Below are positions 38,302 to 48,500 of a stretch of DNA of 64,000 nt, piece after piece. The first letter of the stretch is position 1. Every line of letters starts with the position of its first letter. The stretch spans positions 186,001 to 250,000 of the forward strand of contig NZ_QFBC01000007.1 in the NCBI RefSeq assembly GCF_003122325.1, in the 5' to 3' direction. The notes under the pieces were generated by a model. It was not told the DNA's origin and searched no databases. It saw nothing but the letters and a program-made list of their open reading frames with translations. This DNA comes from Rhizobium album. Its GTDB lineage: Bacteria > Pseudomonadota > Alphaproteobacteria > Rhizobiales > Rhizobiaceae. The translations under genes were made by a program, and so were the position numbers.

Positions 38302-39933
38302 ATGACGCCGGCCGAACGACGCAGGGCTCTTGCCGGCGGGGTTTTCAGCCTCGCCGGCATTCTGCTGTTCGTCGGCCTGGCGGTTTTTGCGCTGCTGACA
38401 TTCGCCGGCGCCTCTTCATCCTCGATGAGCGCGCTTGCCGATCCCTACACGTTGCGCATTCTGCGCTTCACGCTGCTGCAAGCCTTGTTGTCCACGCTTC
38501 TCTCCGTGGCTCTCGCCATGCCCGTCGCCTTGGCACTGGCGAGGCAGCGGCGGTTTTTCGGCCGCATCTGGATCATCCGGCTGATGGCGGTGCCGATGGG
38601 ATTGCCGGTACTGATCGGCGCGCTCGGCCTGCTGGCGATCTGGGGGCGGCGCGGCATCGTCAACGACACGCTCGCCTGGCTTGGCCTGCAGGAGCCGATC
38701 CACATCTATGGACTTGCAGGCATCCTGCTTGCCCATGTGTTCTTCAACCTGCCGCTTGCCTGCCGGCTGATGCTGATCGGACTGGAGCGCATCCCGGCGG
38801 AATACTGGCTGGTTTCCGGCAATCTCGGCATGCCGGGCCTTTCCGTCTTTCGTTTCATCGAATGGCCGGCCCTTCGCCGGCTGGTGCCCGGCATTGCCGG
38901 ATTGATCTTCATGCTCTGCGCCACCAGTTTCACGCTGGTGCTGATCCTCGGCGGCGGACCGGCGGCCACGACGCTGGAAGTGGCGATCTACCAGTCGCTG
39001 CGTTTCGATTTCGCACCGCAGCGCGCCGTCTCGCTAGCGCTGATGCAGATCGTCGTCACCGCCGGCATCCTCGGTTTCCTCACCCTGTTTCCCGCCCCGG
39101 AAGACCGCGGCATTGCCGCCGGAAAACCCGTGCGCCGGCTGGATGGCCGGAAGATCGCCGCACGCCTGTGGGACGTCACCGTGCTCTCGCTCGCGGTGCT
39201 GTTCCTCGGCTTGCCGCTTGCCGCCGTCGCCCTTGCCGGCGCCAGGGCCGACCTGCCCAAGCTGCTTGGCGAAACGATTTTTTGGCGCGCAGCCCTCACC
39301 AGCCTGTCGATCGCTCTCGGTGCCGGCCTGCTGTCGGTCTCTCTCGCCATGGCGATCACGCAGGCGCGCGAGGCGATCGCGGCCAAAAGGAACCCCGCCC
39401 GCATCGCCCGGCTGTTTTCGGCCACGCTCGGCGGCACCTCTTCGCTGGTGCTGCTGGTGCCGCCCGTCGTGCTGGCGACCGGCTGGTTCCTGCTGCTGCT
39501 TCCGGGCGGCGATACGAGCATGCTCGCACCCGTCCTCGTGCTCGGTATCAACACGCTGATGTCCCTGCCCTTCGTCATCCGCATCGTCGCGCCCGCCATG
39601 GCCGCCCACCGCATCCGTACCGCCCGCCTGTCCGCGAGCCTGGGACTGGCAGGATGGACGAGACTGCGGCTCATCGACTGGCCGGGCCTGAAAAAACCGC
39701 TGCTGATGGCGCTCTCCTTCGCCATGGCCCTGTCGCTCGGCGACCTCGGCGCCGTCGCCCTGTTCGGCGCCGACGGGCTGACGACCTTGCCCTGGCTGCT
39801 CTACAGCCGGCTCGGCAGCTACCGCACCACCGATGCCGATGGCCTTGCCCTGCTGCTCGGCCTCATCTGCCTCGGCCTGACCATCGCCGGTACGGCCGGC
39901 CTGAAAATTCCGGAGGAACGCGATGAGCGGTGA
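38302..39933 (+). CDS. thiP: Thiamine ABC transporter, permease ThiP
   Basis: The inner-membrane permease, a fused two-half type with about twelve helices (543 residues). Each half has an EAA-type loop: [20 protein letters not shown] near residue 185 and [20 protein letters not shown] near residue 450. It starts five bases after thiB. A GTG one codon upstream is an alternative start. It overlaps thiQ by 11 bases. Confidence 0.93.
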   Translation: MTPAERRRALAGGVFSLAGILLFVGLAVFALLTFAGASSSSMSALADPYTLRILRFTLLQALLSTLLSVALAMPVALALARQRRFFGRIWIIRLMAVPMGLPVLIGALGLLAIWGRRGIVNDTLAWLGLQEPIHIYGLAGILLAHVFFNLPLACRLMLIGLERIPAEYWLVSGNLGMPGLSVFRFIEWPALRRLVPGIAGLIFMLCATSFTLVLILGGGPAATTLEVAIYQSLRFDFAPQRAVSLALMQIVVTAGILGFLTLFPAPEDRGIAAGKPVRRLDGRKIAARLWDVTVLSLAVLFLGLPLAAVALAGARADLPKLLGETIFWRAALTSLSIALGAGLLSVSLAMAITQAREAIAAKRNPARIARLFSATLGGTSSLVLLVPPVVLATGWFLLLLPGGDTSMLAPVLVLGINTLMSLPFVIRIVAPAMAAHRIRTARLSASLGLAGWTRLRLIDWPGLKKPLLMALSFAMALSLGDLGAVALFGADGLTTLPWLLYSRLGSYRTTDADGLALLLGLICLGLTIAGTAGLKIPEERDER

Positions 39934-40657
39934 CGTCAAAACCGGTGAAAACGGCGCCGGCATCGCTCTCGACGGCGTGCGGTTGCGGCTGGGTACGCAG
40001 GATTTCGATTTCGACATGGCTTTGCCCGCCGGCAAAATCATCGCCGTCACCGGCCCGTCCGGTTCCGGCAAGACCACGCTATTGAACCTTCTCGCCGGTT
40101 TCGAGACACCGGATCGCGGGCGGGTCCTACTCGCCGGTCAGGACGTCACCGCCCTTCACCCCAGCGAACGGCCGGTGTCGCTGGTCTTCCAGGACAACAA
40201 CCTGTTTTCGCATCTCGACCTGTTTACCAATATCGGCCTTGGCATCAGCCCGCGCTTCGCGCTGTCTTCAGCCGATCGCGACCGCATTTCGGCGGCACTC
40301 GCCCGGGTCGGGCTCGCCGGCTTCGAAAAACGGCTGCCGCCGTCCCTGTCGGGCGGCGAGCGGCAGCGGGCAGCCTTCGCCCGCGCCCTTGTCCGCAATC
40401 GCCCGGTCCTGCTGCTCGACGAACCCTTCGCAGCCCTCGATCCCAGCCTGCGCCAGTCCATGGCGGCGCTGCTGCAGGCGCTGCATGACGACACCGGCAA
40501 CACCGTGCTGCTCGTCACCCACGATCCCGCCGAAGTCCGCCGCCTTGCCGATCATGCCCTGTTCGTTTCACAGGGCAGGATTGCTCTCAGCGCACCGGTC
40601 GACGCATTCCTGGCGCATCGCAACATCCCGGAAGTGCTTGATTTCCTCGGATCTTAA
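39923..40657 (+). CDS. thiQ: Thiamine ABC transporter, ATPase ThiQ
   Basis: A 244-residue ATP-binding subunit. Walker A is [19 protein letters not shown]-loop [17 protein letters not shown], signature [15 protein letters not shown], Walker [14 protein letters not shown] and H-loop VTHDPAEV. It is translationally coupled to thiP. It ends the riboswitch-controlled unit. Confidence 0.95.
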   Translation: MSGDVKTGENGAGIALDGVRLRLGTQDFDFDMALPAGKIIAVTGPSGSGKTTLLNLLAGFETPDRGRVLLAGQDVTALHPSERPVSLVFQDNNLFSHLDLFTNIGLGISPRFALSSADRDRISAALARVGLAGFEKRLPPSLSGGERQRAAFARALVRNRPVLLLDEPFAALDPSLRQSMAALLQALHDDTGNTVLLVTHDPAEVRRLADHALFVSQGRIALSAPVDAFLAHRNIPEVLDFLGS

Positions 40658-40923
40658 CCTTCTGTTGACCATAAGGTGAAGTCTTTGCCACAATTTGGTC
40701 GCCCCCAGATGACATGGCAGGAACGGGACACGTTATATGCTCTGCGAAATGATGCTTGCTAAAATACAACGCCGCCATAATTAAAGCACGTCTCGCTATG
40801 CAACCCCCGTCGAAATCAGCTAGAGCAGACCATTGGCTTGACTGGACGGACAGGTTGTGAATCGGGGCTTTCTACCCCGATGACACCAGCTTCAATGTTG
40901 ACCTGCCCGCGGCCGAGACACGA
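40658..40923. other. Intergenic region thiQ to M48 protease
   Basis: 266 bases with no credible ORF. A weak ACCTT/AAGGT hairpin follows thiQ. A TTGACT at about 40836 could be a -35 for the protease gene, but I see no good -10 at the right distance. Confidence 0.4.
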
Positions 40924-42462
40924 GTGGAAACGACCCTGACGATAATGACGACGCGCGCAGCAGCTCCCAGACAGACCGATGCTTTCAAGCAGAATTCATC
41001 ATGGCCGCGCGTTGCCGTCGTCCTGCTTGCGGCGGCCGTGGCGCTTTCGAGCTGTCAATCTCTGACGGAGCAGGTCTATGAGCCGACCGTCGCGCCATCC
41101 AACAATCCGCAGATCGTCGACGAGGTGCAGAAGAACGATCCGCGCGCCCAGATGGGCGCCCGCGAACATCCGCGCATCGTCGCCAGCTACGGCGGCGAAT
41201 ATCATGACGAGAAGACCGAAAGGCTGGTCGCCCGCATCACCGGCGCGTTGACCGCCGTTTCGGAAAACCCGGCGCAATCCTACCGCATCACCATCCTGAA
41301 TTCGCCGGCGATCAACGCCTTCGCGCTGCCGGGCGGCTATCTCTACGTCACCCGTGGCCTGCTGGCGCTCGCCAACGACGCCTCCGAGGTCGCCGCCGTG
41401 CTGTCGCATGAAATGGCGCACGTCACCGCCAATCACGGCATCGAGCGCCAGAAGCGCGAAGAGGCGGAAGTCATTGCGAGCCGGGTGGTGGCGGAAGTGC
41501 TCTCCAGCGATCTCGCCGGCAAGCAGGCTTTGGCACGCGGCAAGCTCAGGCTTGCGGCCTTCTCGCGAAACCAGGAACTTCAGGCCGACGTGATCGGCGT
41601 GCGCATGCTCGGCGAAGCCGGCTACGATCCGTATGCCGCCGCCCGTTTCCTCGATTCCATGGCCGCCTACAGCCGCTTCATGTCGGTGGATCCCGATGCC
41701 GACCAGAGCCTGGACTTCCTGTCCAGCCACCCGAACTCGGCGCAACGCATCGACCTCGCCCGCCGTCATGCCCGCAATTTCGGCCCGGAAGGCCAGAGCG
41801 GCGACCGCGGCCGGGATTATTATCTCGCTGGCATCGACGGCCTGCTCTACGGCGACAGCCCGCAGGAAGGTTATGTCCGCGGCCAGACGTTCCTGCACGG
41901 CAGCCTCGGCATCCGTTTCGACGTGCCTGCCGGTTTCCAGATCGACAACAAGGTGGAAGCCGTGCTGGCGACCGGCCCCGGCGATATCGCCATCCGTTTC
42001 GACGGCGTGGCGGACGAACAGCAGCGCAGCCTGACGAACTATATCTCCAGCGGCTGGGTCACCGGCCTGCTGCCGGATACGATCCGCACCACTACCGTCA
42101 ACGGCCTGGAGGCCGCCACGGCACGCGCCCAGGCCGAACGCTGGGATTTCGACGTGACGGTCATTCGCATCGACAAGCAGATCTTCCGTTTCCTGACGGC
42201 CGTGCCGAAAGGCAGCCCGTCGCTCGAACCGACCGCCAACGTCCTGCGCACCACCTTCCGGCGCATGACGCCGCAGGAAACCGCATCGCTGAAGCCGTTG
42301 CGGGTACGTGTTCTTACCGTGCGGGACGGCGACACCATTCCCTCGATTGCCGCGCGCATGATGGGCACGGACCGCAAGCTCGATCTGTTCAAGATGATCA
42401 ATGCGCTGCCGACAGGCGCCTCGCTATCGCGTGGCGACAAGGTCAAGATCATATCGGAATAA
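40924..42462 (+). CDS. M48-family metalloprotease, lipoprotein with LysM-like end
   Basis: A 512-residue Zn protease of the BepA/LoiP type. The N-terminus is a lipoprotein signal with lipobox ALSSC. The catalytic motif is VLSHEMAHVTANHG near residue 162, and the third ligand Glu lies in RNQELQADVIGVRML. The C-terminal 50 residues (VRDGDTIPSIAARMM, INALPTGASLSRGDKVKI) look like a LysM module for peptidoglycan binding. It is likely an envelope quality-control protease. The start is uncertain: GTG 40924 or ATG 40945; neither has a clear ribosome site. Confidence 0.87.
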   Translation: METTLTIMTTRAAAPRQTDAFKQNSSWPRVAVVLLAAAVALSSCQSLTEQVYEPTVAPSNNPQIVDEVQKNDPRAQMGAREHPRIVASYGGEYHDEKTERLVARITGALTAVSENPAQSYRITILNSPAINAFALPGGYLYVTRGLLALANDASEVAAVLSHEMAHVTANHGIERQKREEAEVIASRVVAEVLSSDLAGKQALARGKLRLAAFSRNQELQADVIGVRMLGEAGYDPYAAARFLDSMAAYSRFMSVDPDADQSLDFLSSHPNSAQRIDLARRHARNFGPEGQSGDRGRDYYLAGIDGLLYGDSPQEGYVRGQTFLHGSLGIRFDVPAGFQIDNKVEAVLATGPGDIAIRFDGVADEQQRSLTNYISSGWVTGLLPDTIRTTTVNGLEAATARAQAERWDFDVTVIRIDKQIFRFLTAVPKGSPSLEPTANVLRTTFRRMTPQETASLKPLRVRVLTVRDGDTIPSIAARMMGTDRKLDLFKMINALPTGASLSRGDKVKIISE

Positions 42463-42507
42463 GCCGACCAGCAGGAGCAATTCCGCTTCTTCACCGAAGT
42501 AAGGAAT

Positions 42508-42538
42508 GCCCTGTGGTTTTCATGCAAAACCGCCGGGC
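42508..42538. terminator. Hairpin between convergent M48 and rpoH2 genes
   Basis: GCCC...GGTTTT-CATGC-AAAACC...GGGC forms an interrupted stem. It has no T tail, but its position between two convergent stops suggests a shared 3' structure. Confidence 0.5.
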
Positions 42539-42553
42539 AGTCTCGATTGCGCC

Positions 42554-43417
42554 TCAGGCGTAAGCGGCCATGCCGGGATCGGCGCTTACCAGCGCCTGCT
42601 TGAGCTTCTGTAGCGCCCGGCTTTCGATCTGGCGCACCCGCTCCTTGGAGATGCCGAGATCGGCGCCGAGTTCTTCCAGCGTCGCCCCGTCGTCGGCAAG
42701 CCGTCGCGCCCGGATGATGCGCATTTCCCGCTCGTTGAGATGGCCAAGCGCCGCATTGAGCCAGGTCAGCCGCCGCTCCGTATCGATCATGATCGAAACC
42801 TGCTCATCCGGCAGCGGATCGTCGCAGGCCAGCATGTCGAGCCGCTCGCCGCTATCGGCATCGCCGGAAATCGTCGGCATCTGAAGGGAGGTGTCGTTGG
42901 CGGAGAGGCGGGCATCCATGGTCTGGACGTCGGCGAGGCTGACGCCGAGGGCGGCGGCGATTTCTTCGTGGATGGCCTGGGCCGTCAACTGGCTGTCGCC
43001 GCGGGCAAGCTTGGCGCGCAGGCGCCGAAGATTGAAGAACAGCGCCTTCTGGGCAGAACTGGTGCCGCCGCGCACGATCGACCAGTTGCGCAGGATATAA
43101 TCCTGCATCGAGGCGCGGATCCACCAGGAGGCATAGGTCGAGAAACGAACATCGCGCTCCGGCTCGAAGCGGGCGGCGGCTTCCAGAAGCCCGACATAAC
43201 CTTCCTGCACCAGATCGCTCATGGACAGGCCGAAATGGCGGAATTTCCCCGCCATGGAAACGACAAGCCGCATATGCGCCATGGCAATCTGGTTGCGCGC
43301 ATTCTGGTCTGAGCTTTCCTTCCAGCGGACGGCAAGGTCGTGTTCCTCGTCGCGGGCAAGATAGGGGGCCGCCATGGCGATTTTGATCATACGCCGGTCT
43401 GCAGACATACTCTTCAT
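42554..43417 (-). CDS. rpoH2: RNA polymerase sigma factor RpoH2 (sigma-32 family)
   Basis: A 287-residue group-3 heat-shock-type sigma. The start at 43417 has GGAG eight bases upstream and gives MKSMSADRRMIKIAMAAPYL. Region 2 contains DLVQEGYVGLLEAAARFEPE and FSTYASWWIRASMQDYILRN, the RpoH box region is SSAQKALFFNLRRLRAKLA, and region 4 is ATLEELGADLGISKERVRQI. The SADRRMIK N-terminus and its EcfG-type promoter identify it as RpoH2 rather than RpoH1. Rhizobial RpoH2 serves the general and oxidative stress response. Confidence 0.9.
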   Translation of the reverse strand: MKSMSADRRMIKIAMAAPYLARDEEHDLAVRWKESSDQNARNQIAMAHMRLVVSMAGKFRHFGLSMSDLVQEGYVGLLEAAARFEPERDVRFSTYASWWIRASMQDYILRNWSIVRGGTSSAQKALFFNLRRLRAKLARGDSQLTAQAIHEEIAAALGVSLADVQTMDARLSANDTSLQMPTISGDADSGERLDMLACDDPLPDEQVSIMIDTERRLTWLNAALGHLNEREMRIIRARRLADDGATLEELGADLGISKERVRQIESRALQKLKQALVSADPGMAAYA

Positions 43418-43548
43418 GCGATTTCTCCATGAAAGCCACCAGAGGTGAACGGTGAGGATGCCTGACACATCGGTAGACCGCCCAGCGACCCGCACGGTTG
43501 GCCGCAGGGCCTCGTTTCGATGGCCAACAGGGCTAGTCGCGATGATGA

Positions 43549-43574
43549 AACGTCGCGGGCGCCAAAAAAGTTCC
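43549..43574 (-). promoter_or_regulatory. EcfG (RpoE2)-type promoter of rpoH2
   Basis: On the minus strand GGAAC (43574-43570), 17 bases, CGTT (43552-43549), matching GGAAC-N16/17-CGTT. It begins only two bases past the carD terminator stem's T tract and about 132 bases before the rpoH2 start. Confidence 0.75.
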
Positions 43575-43576
43575 AA

Positions 43577-43603
43577 TAAAAAAACCCGGCTCGAAGGCCG
43601 GGT
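43577..43603 (-). terminator. Terminator after carD
   Basis: On the minus strand ACCCGGC-CTTCGA-GCCGGGT is followed by a run of T. It isolates rpoH2 from carD transcription. Confidence 0.9.
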
Positions 43604-43630
43604 CTTTAAAAAACCGAAGGGAAGCCTATT

Positions 43631-44200
43631 TTAGGCCGCTTCGTCCTGGGAATCGTCTTCCTCGATCGTCTTTCCGCGCTTCGGCCCCTTGGCGAGGTGC
43701 GTCTCGACGAGACGGACCGCTTCGGTTTCCGACATCTTGTTGACGGCGGCGATCTCGCGGGCCATACGGTCGAGCGCAGCTTCATACAACTGGCGCTCGG
43801 AGTAGGACTGCTCGGGCTGGTTTTCCGCCCGGTAGAGATCGCGAACCACTTCCGCAATGGCGATCAGATCGCCGGAATTGATCTTGGCATCGTATTCCTG
43901 GGCGCGGCGCGACCACATGGTGCGCTTGACGCGGGCCTTGCCCTGGACGACCTTCAACGCACGTTCGACGAAATCGGTCTCGGACAGCTTGCGCATGCCG
44001 ATGCTGACGGCCTTGGCGACCGGCACCTTGAGGCGCATCTTGTCCTTTTCGAAATCGATCACGAAAAGTTCGAGCTTCATGCCCGCAACTTCCTGCTCCT
44101 CGATGGCGCTGATCGTGCCAACCCCGTGGGCGGGATAAACGATCGCCTCACCGGTCTTGAAGCCGTGGCGCGCTGAAGATTTTTTCTGCTGGGTCGTCAT
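43631..44200 (-). CDS. carD: CarD-family transcription regulator
   Basis: A 189-residue CarD/CdnL-type protein that stabilises RNA polymerase open complexes. The N-terminal RNAP-interacting Tudor-like domain is FKTGEAIVYPAHGVGTISAI with LELFVIDFEKDKMRLKVPV. The C-terminal helical domain includes ALKVVQGKARVKRTMWSRRA and QLYEAALDRMAREIAAV. The start at 44200 is the family one; an upstream GTG at 44227 is disfavoured because the GGGAG ribosome site lies inside it. It ends in an acidic tail. In alphaproteobacteria CarD-type proteins boost rRNA and other growth promoters. Confidence 0.92.
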   Translation of the reverse strand: MTTQQKKSSARHGFKTGEAIVYPAHGVGTISAIEEQEVAGMKLELFVIDFEKDKMRLKVPVAKAVSIGMRKLSETDFVERALKVVQGKARVKRTMWSRRAQEYDAKINSGDLIAIAEVVRDLYRAENQPEQSYSERQLYEAALDRMAREIAAVNKMSETEAVRLVETHLAKGPKRGKTIEEDDSQDEAA

Positions 44201-44596
44201 GCGTTCTAAAAACTCCCTATAACGCACCCGGCATGTTCGCCGGGGCCGGGTCAGTCAGGCCCGGATGAGACGGGGACACCGTCGGGTGACTCCATTTCTG
44301 GTCCGTCCAAACGCGCGCGCAAAAAGAAACCCATCATCGCGATCATGAGACCCGACAGCCAAACTCGCTGTATGTTGTCGCAGAGACCGCGTTAGGGGTT
44401 ATTCGTTGCTTTCGTGATGGTTTTGGGCACACGAAATGCCGCAATGTGGATCAGTGTTGCGACCCTAGCATAAAAATATGAGGAAATCAATAATTTGCTT
44501 TGCCTGTGTTACCGCTGACACGCGCACAAGCCCCTCAATTGATTCTGTTTTGATTCGCTTTGGGCGTTGCCGCGGCCTTGCGAAATCGTGCCCGGG
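44201..44596. other. Intergenic region carD-fdxA
   Basis: 396 bases without a supported gene. The carD leader is long. A possible -10 TATGCT lies on the minus strand at 44472-44467, giving a leader of about 260 bases with several GC-rich hairpins. No clear terminator is seen after fdxA. Nothing here matches a riboswitch I know. Confidence 0.4.
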
Positions 44597-44935
44597 TCAG
44601 TCGCCTGAACCGGGGTTCGGGGAGAAGAACTTCTCCAGCTTGCCTTCGACGCCGTCCATCTCCTTGGCTTCGGGCATGGCATCGCGCTTGACGGTGATGT
44701 TCGGCCAGATGCCGGCATATTCCGCATTGAGTTTCAGCCACTTGTCCAGACCGGGCTCGGTATCGGGCTTGATGGCTTCCGCGGGACATTCCGGTTCGCA
44801 GACGCCGCAATCGATACATTCGTCGGGATGGATGACGAGAAAATTCTCGCCCTCGTAAAAACAGTCGACGGGGCAGACTTCGACACAGTCGGTGTATTTG
44901 CAGCGGATGCAATTGTCGGTCACGACATACGTCAT
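44597..44935 (-). CDS. fdxA: Seven-iron ferredoxin FdxA
   Basis: A 112-residue 3Fe-4S/4Fe-4S ferredoxin. [21 protein letters not shown] provides the first cluster region (C-x2-C-x4-C-x3-C P) and [12 protein letters not shown] the second. The C-terminal segment [18 protein letters not shown] is typical of alphaproteobacterial FdxA. It is a small electron carrier; the partner is not known. It lies in the conserved carD-fdxA-S4-helicase order. Confidence 0.93.
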   Translation of the reverse strand: MTYVVTDNCIRCKYTDCVEVCPVDCFYEGENFLVIHPDECIDCGVCEPECPAEAIKPDTEPGLDKWLKLNAEYAGIWPNITVKRDAMPEAKEMDGVEGKLEKFFSPNPGSGD

Positions 44936-45158
44936 GATGAACTCCAGAAACGATGTGGCTCAGGCTGCCGGCGACCGCCGGGATCGCTTCGAAGCCTTCA
45001 CGTGAACAGGAAAGTCCGAACCACCGGCGCAACGCGCCGGCCAACGGTCTCCGTTGCTGTGGACGTAACGTCTTTGGCCCGGCTTATCAAGGATTAACAA
45101 TCCTGAAATCAACGCATCGGCGCACAGAGTTTTCGCGCGGTCCGGCAAAGATCCGCAG

Positions 45159-45563
45159 CTATTCCTCTTCGCTGAGAAACCGGTCGATCGACCGCCGTTC
45201 CTTCTTGGTCGGCCGCCCCGCTCCGGGCGCCCGGACGGCCTGTTCGAAAGGGGTGAGACGTTTTGTCTCATCCGGCGGTGGCGAACGGTCCTCGTAGAGC
45301 AGCCGCGCCTCCTCGTAAGGTCCGCGCCGCTCTCCCGGCAACTTTACCAGCAGCACCACATCGCGCCGCTCCAGCGACAGCTCGACAAGATCGCCCGGCT
45401 TCACCTGCTGGCTCGCCTGCGTCACCTTCTCGCCGTTCACCCGCACCTGCCCGGACTGGACCTGCGTCTGGGCCAGCGAACGGGATTTGGCCATGCGGGC
45501 GAAAAACAGCCATTTGTCGATGCGCTGGCGCGAACCACTGCCTGGCTGTTTTTCGTCCACCAT
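45159..45563 (-). CDS. S4-domain RNA-binding protein (Hsp15-like)
   Basis: A 134-residue protein with one S4 RNA-binding domain (RIDKWLFFARMAKSRSLAQT, then VRVNGEKVTQASQQVKPGD). A basic tail has RAPGAGRPTKKERRSIDRFL. It resembles HslR/Hsp15, which rescues stalled 50S-nascent-chain complexes. It starts four bases after the helicase stop, so the two are co-transcribed. Confidence 0.9.
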   Translation of the reverse strand: MVDEKQPGSGSRQRIDKWLFFARMAKSRSLAQTQVQSGQVRVNGEKVTQASQQVKPGDLVELSLERRDVVLLVKLPGERRGPYEEARLLYEDRSPPPDETKRLTPFEQAVRAPGAGRPTKKERRSIDRFLSEEE

Positions 45564-45567
45564 GGGC

Positions 45568-48500
45568 TTACTTTTTCATCTGCTCCTTGAGAGCAGCGAG
45601 CTTTGCGAAAGGCGAATCCGGATCGATCGGCTTTTCCTTGCGCGGCGGCTTGGACTCGAAGCGCAACGGCTGCGATGCCCCGCCACGATCATTGTTGCGG
45701 TCGGGACGGCCTCCCTTGCGGTCGCCGCGATCCTGACACTCGCCACGCGGGCCGGCCTGGTCGGAACGCCCGCCGCCTTCCTTGCCCTTGAAGCGATCGG
45801 GGCGGTCGCCGCCACGACGGTTGTCTCGGTTGTCGCGGCCTTCGCGCTTTTCGCCTTCCGGACGTGCCTCGCCGGCTGCCCGCTCGCCGCCGCGCGGGCG
45901 ATTGAACTGGCCGCCACGGCGCTCGCCCTGCGGGCGGTTGCCACGCTGGTTGTCGTTGCGGCCACCCGGACGCCACAACAGCACCGGCTTCACTTCGGCA
46001 ACCACATCGTCTGCGGGAGCGGCGGCAGCCTCTGCGGCGACGACAGGCGTCTCCTCGGCAGCGGGCGCCGTCTCGACGGCAGGCGTTTCCTCGACGGCGG
46101 CAGGTTCGCTGCTCTCCGCGGCAGGCGCGGCCTCGGCGGCGGGCTCTTCCGTCACGCTGTCGACGTCGTCGTGGTCGGCCTTGGCGCTCTCCGCCTCCTC
46201 TGCGGAGACGGCGGCGGCAACCTCCGGCGCAGCGCCGGCCTGGCTGGCCAGGAAGGCGGCAGCGTCTTCGGCTTTTACCGGGTCGGCACGGTAGCCGAGG
46301 CCCTTGAGGATTTCTTCCATGTCGTCGGGCGTTGCACCGAGAATGGACAGCATTGCCGTGGTCGTGGTGAAGCGGCGACCGTCATAGGCGCCGTCGGGAC
46401 GGTTGCCCGAACCCGGTTTCCACTGCAGCAGCGGCCGGATGAGATCGGCAAGACGCTCGAGAATGTCGATGCGCACGGCACGCTTGCCGAGGAACCGGAA
46501 GCCGGCCAGCTTGTAGAAGGTGCGCTCGAAGCTCGGATCGGTGACCACGGAGGTGCGGCCGGCGGCGAGAACCGGGATCAGGTCGCCGTAACCCGGCTTG
46601 TCCAGGCCGTCATTCTTCAGCGCCCAGAGCAGCGTGATCAGCTCGGCCGGAGCCGGCTTGAGAAGCGCAGGCATGAAGATGTGGTAGGCGCCGAAACGCA
46701 CGCCGTAGCGGCGGATCGAGGCACGCGCTTCCTGATCCAGCGACTTGACATCGTCGGTGACGTCGCGGCGGAACAGCACGCCGAGATTTTCGACGAGCTG
46801 GAATGCCAGGCCCTTGGCAAGGCCCTGCAGGTCTTCCGCCCGCGAAAGATCGTCGAGCGGCTTGAGCACCGTCGAGATATGGTAGTTCACGAAACGCTCG
46901 ACGCGGGCAACGACATGCTCGCGGGCATTGCCGGTCAGCTGCTCGTCGGCGAGCAGGATGACGCGCGGACGCATGACGTGATCGCTGGACGACAGCCGCG
47001 CCACGGGATCGCCGAGCCAGCGCACCGTTCCGTCGGAAGACAGCGCAAGATCGCCGTTGCCGGCCGCATGCAGCCGTGCCGCACGCGCCTCGAACTCCAG
47101 CGCCAATGCCTTCTGTGCCGCCGACTGCACGGCGCGCGCATCGGGACCTTCCATTCCGCTCACGGTCGTGAATCGAAATCCGGCCAGTTGTCCCACGTGA
47201 TGACCTTCGACGAAGACATCACCATTCACACTGATTTCAGCTTCCAGCATCGCATTCTCTCTCAGGCGCTTCATGAGCACAGATGTCCTGCGATCAACAA
47301 AGCGTTTCGTCAACCTTTCATGTAACGCATCGGACAATCGATCCTCGATTTCCCGCGTCTTTTCTTGCCAGTGTGTCGGATCGGCAAGCCATCCCGGCCG
47401 GTTGGACACATAGGTCCATGTTCTTATCTGCGCGATTCGCGCCGAAAGCGTGTCGATCTCTCCGTCCGTGCGATCGGCACGATGCACCTGCTCCGCCAGA
47501 AAATTCTCGTTTACCGCACCGTAACGGACCAGGTCCGAAAACAGGCTTGAAATGAGGTCCGCGTGCTGCGCCGGCGTGATACGCCGATAATCGGGAAGCG
47601 CGCAGGCCTCCCAGAGCTTTTCTACTCTTTCGGGATTCGTGGCAAGATCATTGATCTCGGGATAACGCGAAAGATATTCGAGCGCCTGCTGGTCGATAGC
47701 CGGCAAAGCACGCGTCAGCCCACCGATGCGCGGCACGGCGTCGAGGCTCTGGCGCAGCGCGGCGATGCTGGAATAGTCGAAATCCTTCGTCCGCCACTGC
47801 AAGACCTTGATCGGATCGAAATGATGGCTTTCGATCCGACGTACCAGTTCCTCGTCGAAAGGATCGACCCGGCCGGTCACCCCGAAGGTGCCGTCCTTGA
47901 GATGGCGGCCGGCGCGGCCGGCGATCTGGCCGAGTTCGCCGGGATTGAGGTTGCGGAACTGATAGCCGTCGAATTTCCGGTCCTGGGCGAAGGCGACGTG
48001 ATCGACGTCGAGGTTGAGGCCCATGCCGATGGCGTCGGTCGCCACGAGATATTCGACGTCGCCGGACTGGTAGAGGCCGACCTGCGCGTTGCGGGTGCGC
48101 GGCGACAGCGCGCCGAGCACGACGGCGGCCCCGCCCCGCTGGCGGCGGATGAGTTCGGCGATCGCATAGACCTCGTCGGCCGAAAAGGCGACGATGGCGG
48201 ATCGCTGCGGCAGGCGGGTGATCTTCTTCTGGCCGGCGTAAAACAGCTGGGAGAGGCGCGGCCGCTCGATCACGGTAAGGCCGGGCAGCAATTGCTCCAG
48301 GATCGGCCGCATCGTCGCAGCCCCCAGGAGCAGCGTTTCCTCGCGGCCGCGCAGATGGAGGATCCTGTCGGTGAAGATTTGGCCGCGCTCGAGATCGCCG
48401 GCGAGCTGCACCTCGTCGATGGCGACGAAGGCCGCCTTGGTTTCACGCGGCATCGCCTCGACGGTGCAGACGGAAAAGCGGGCATTGATCGGGGAGATCT

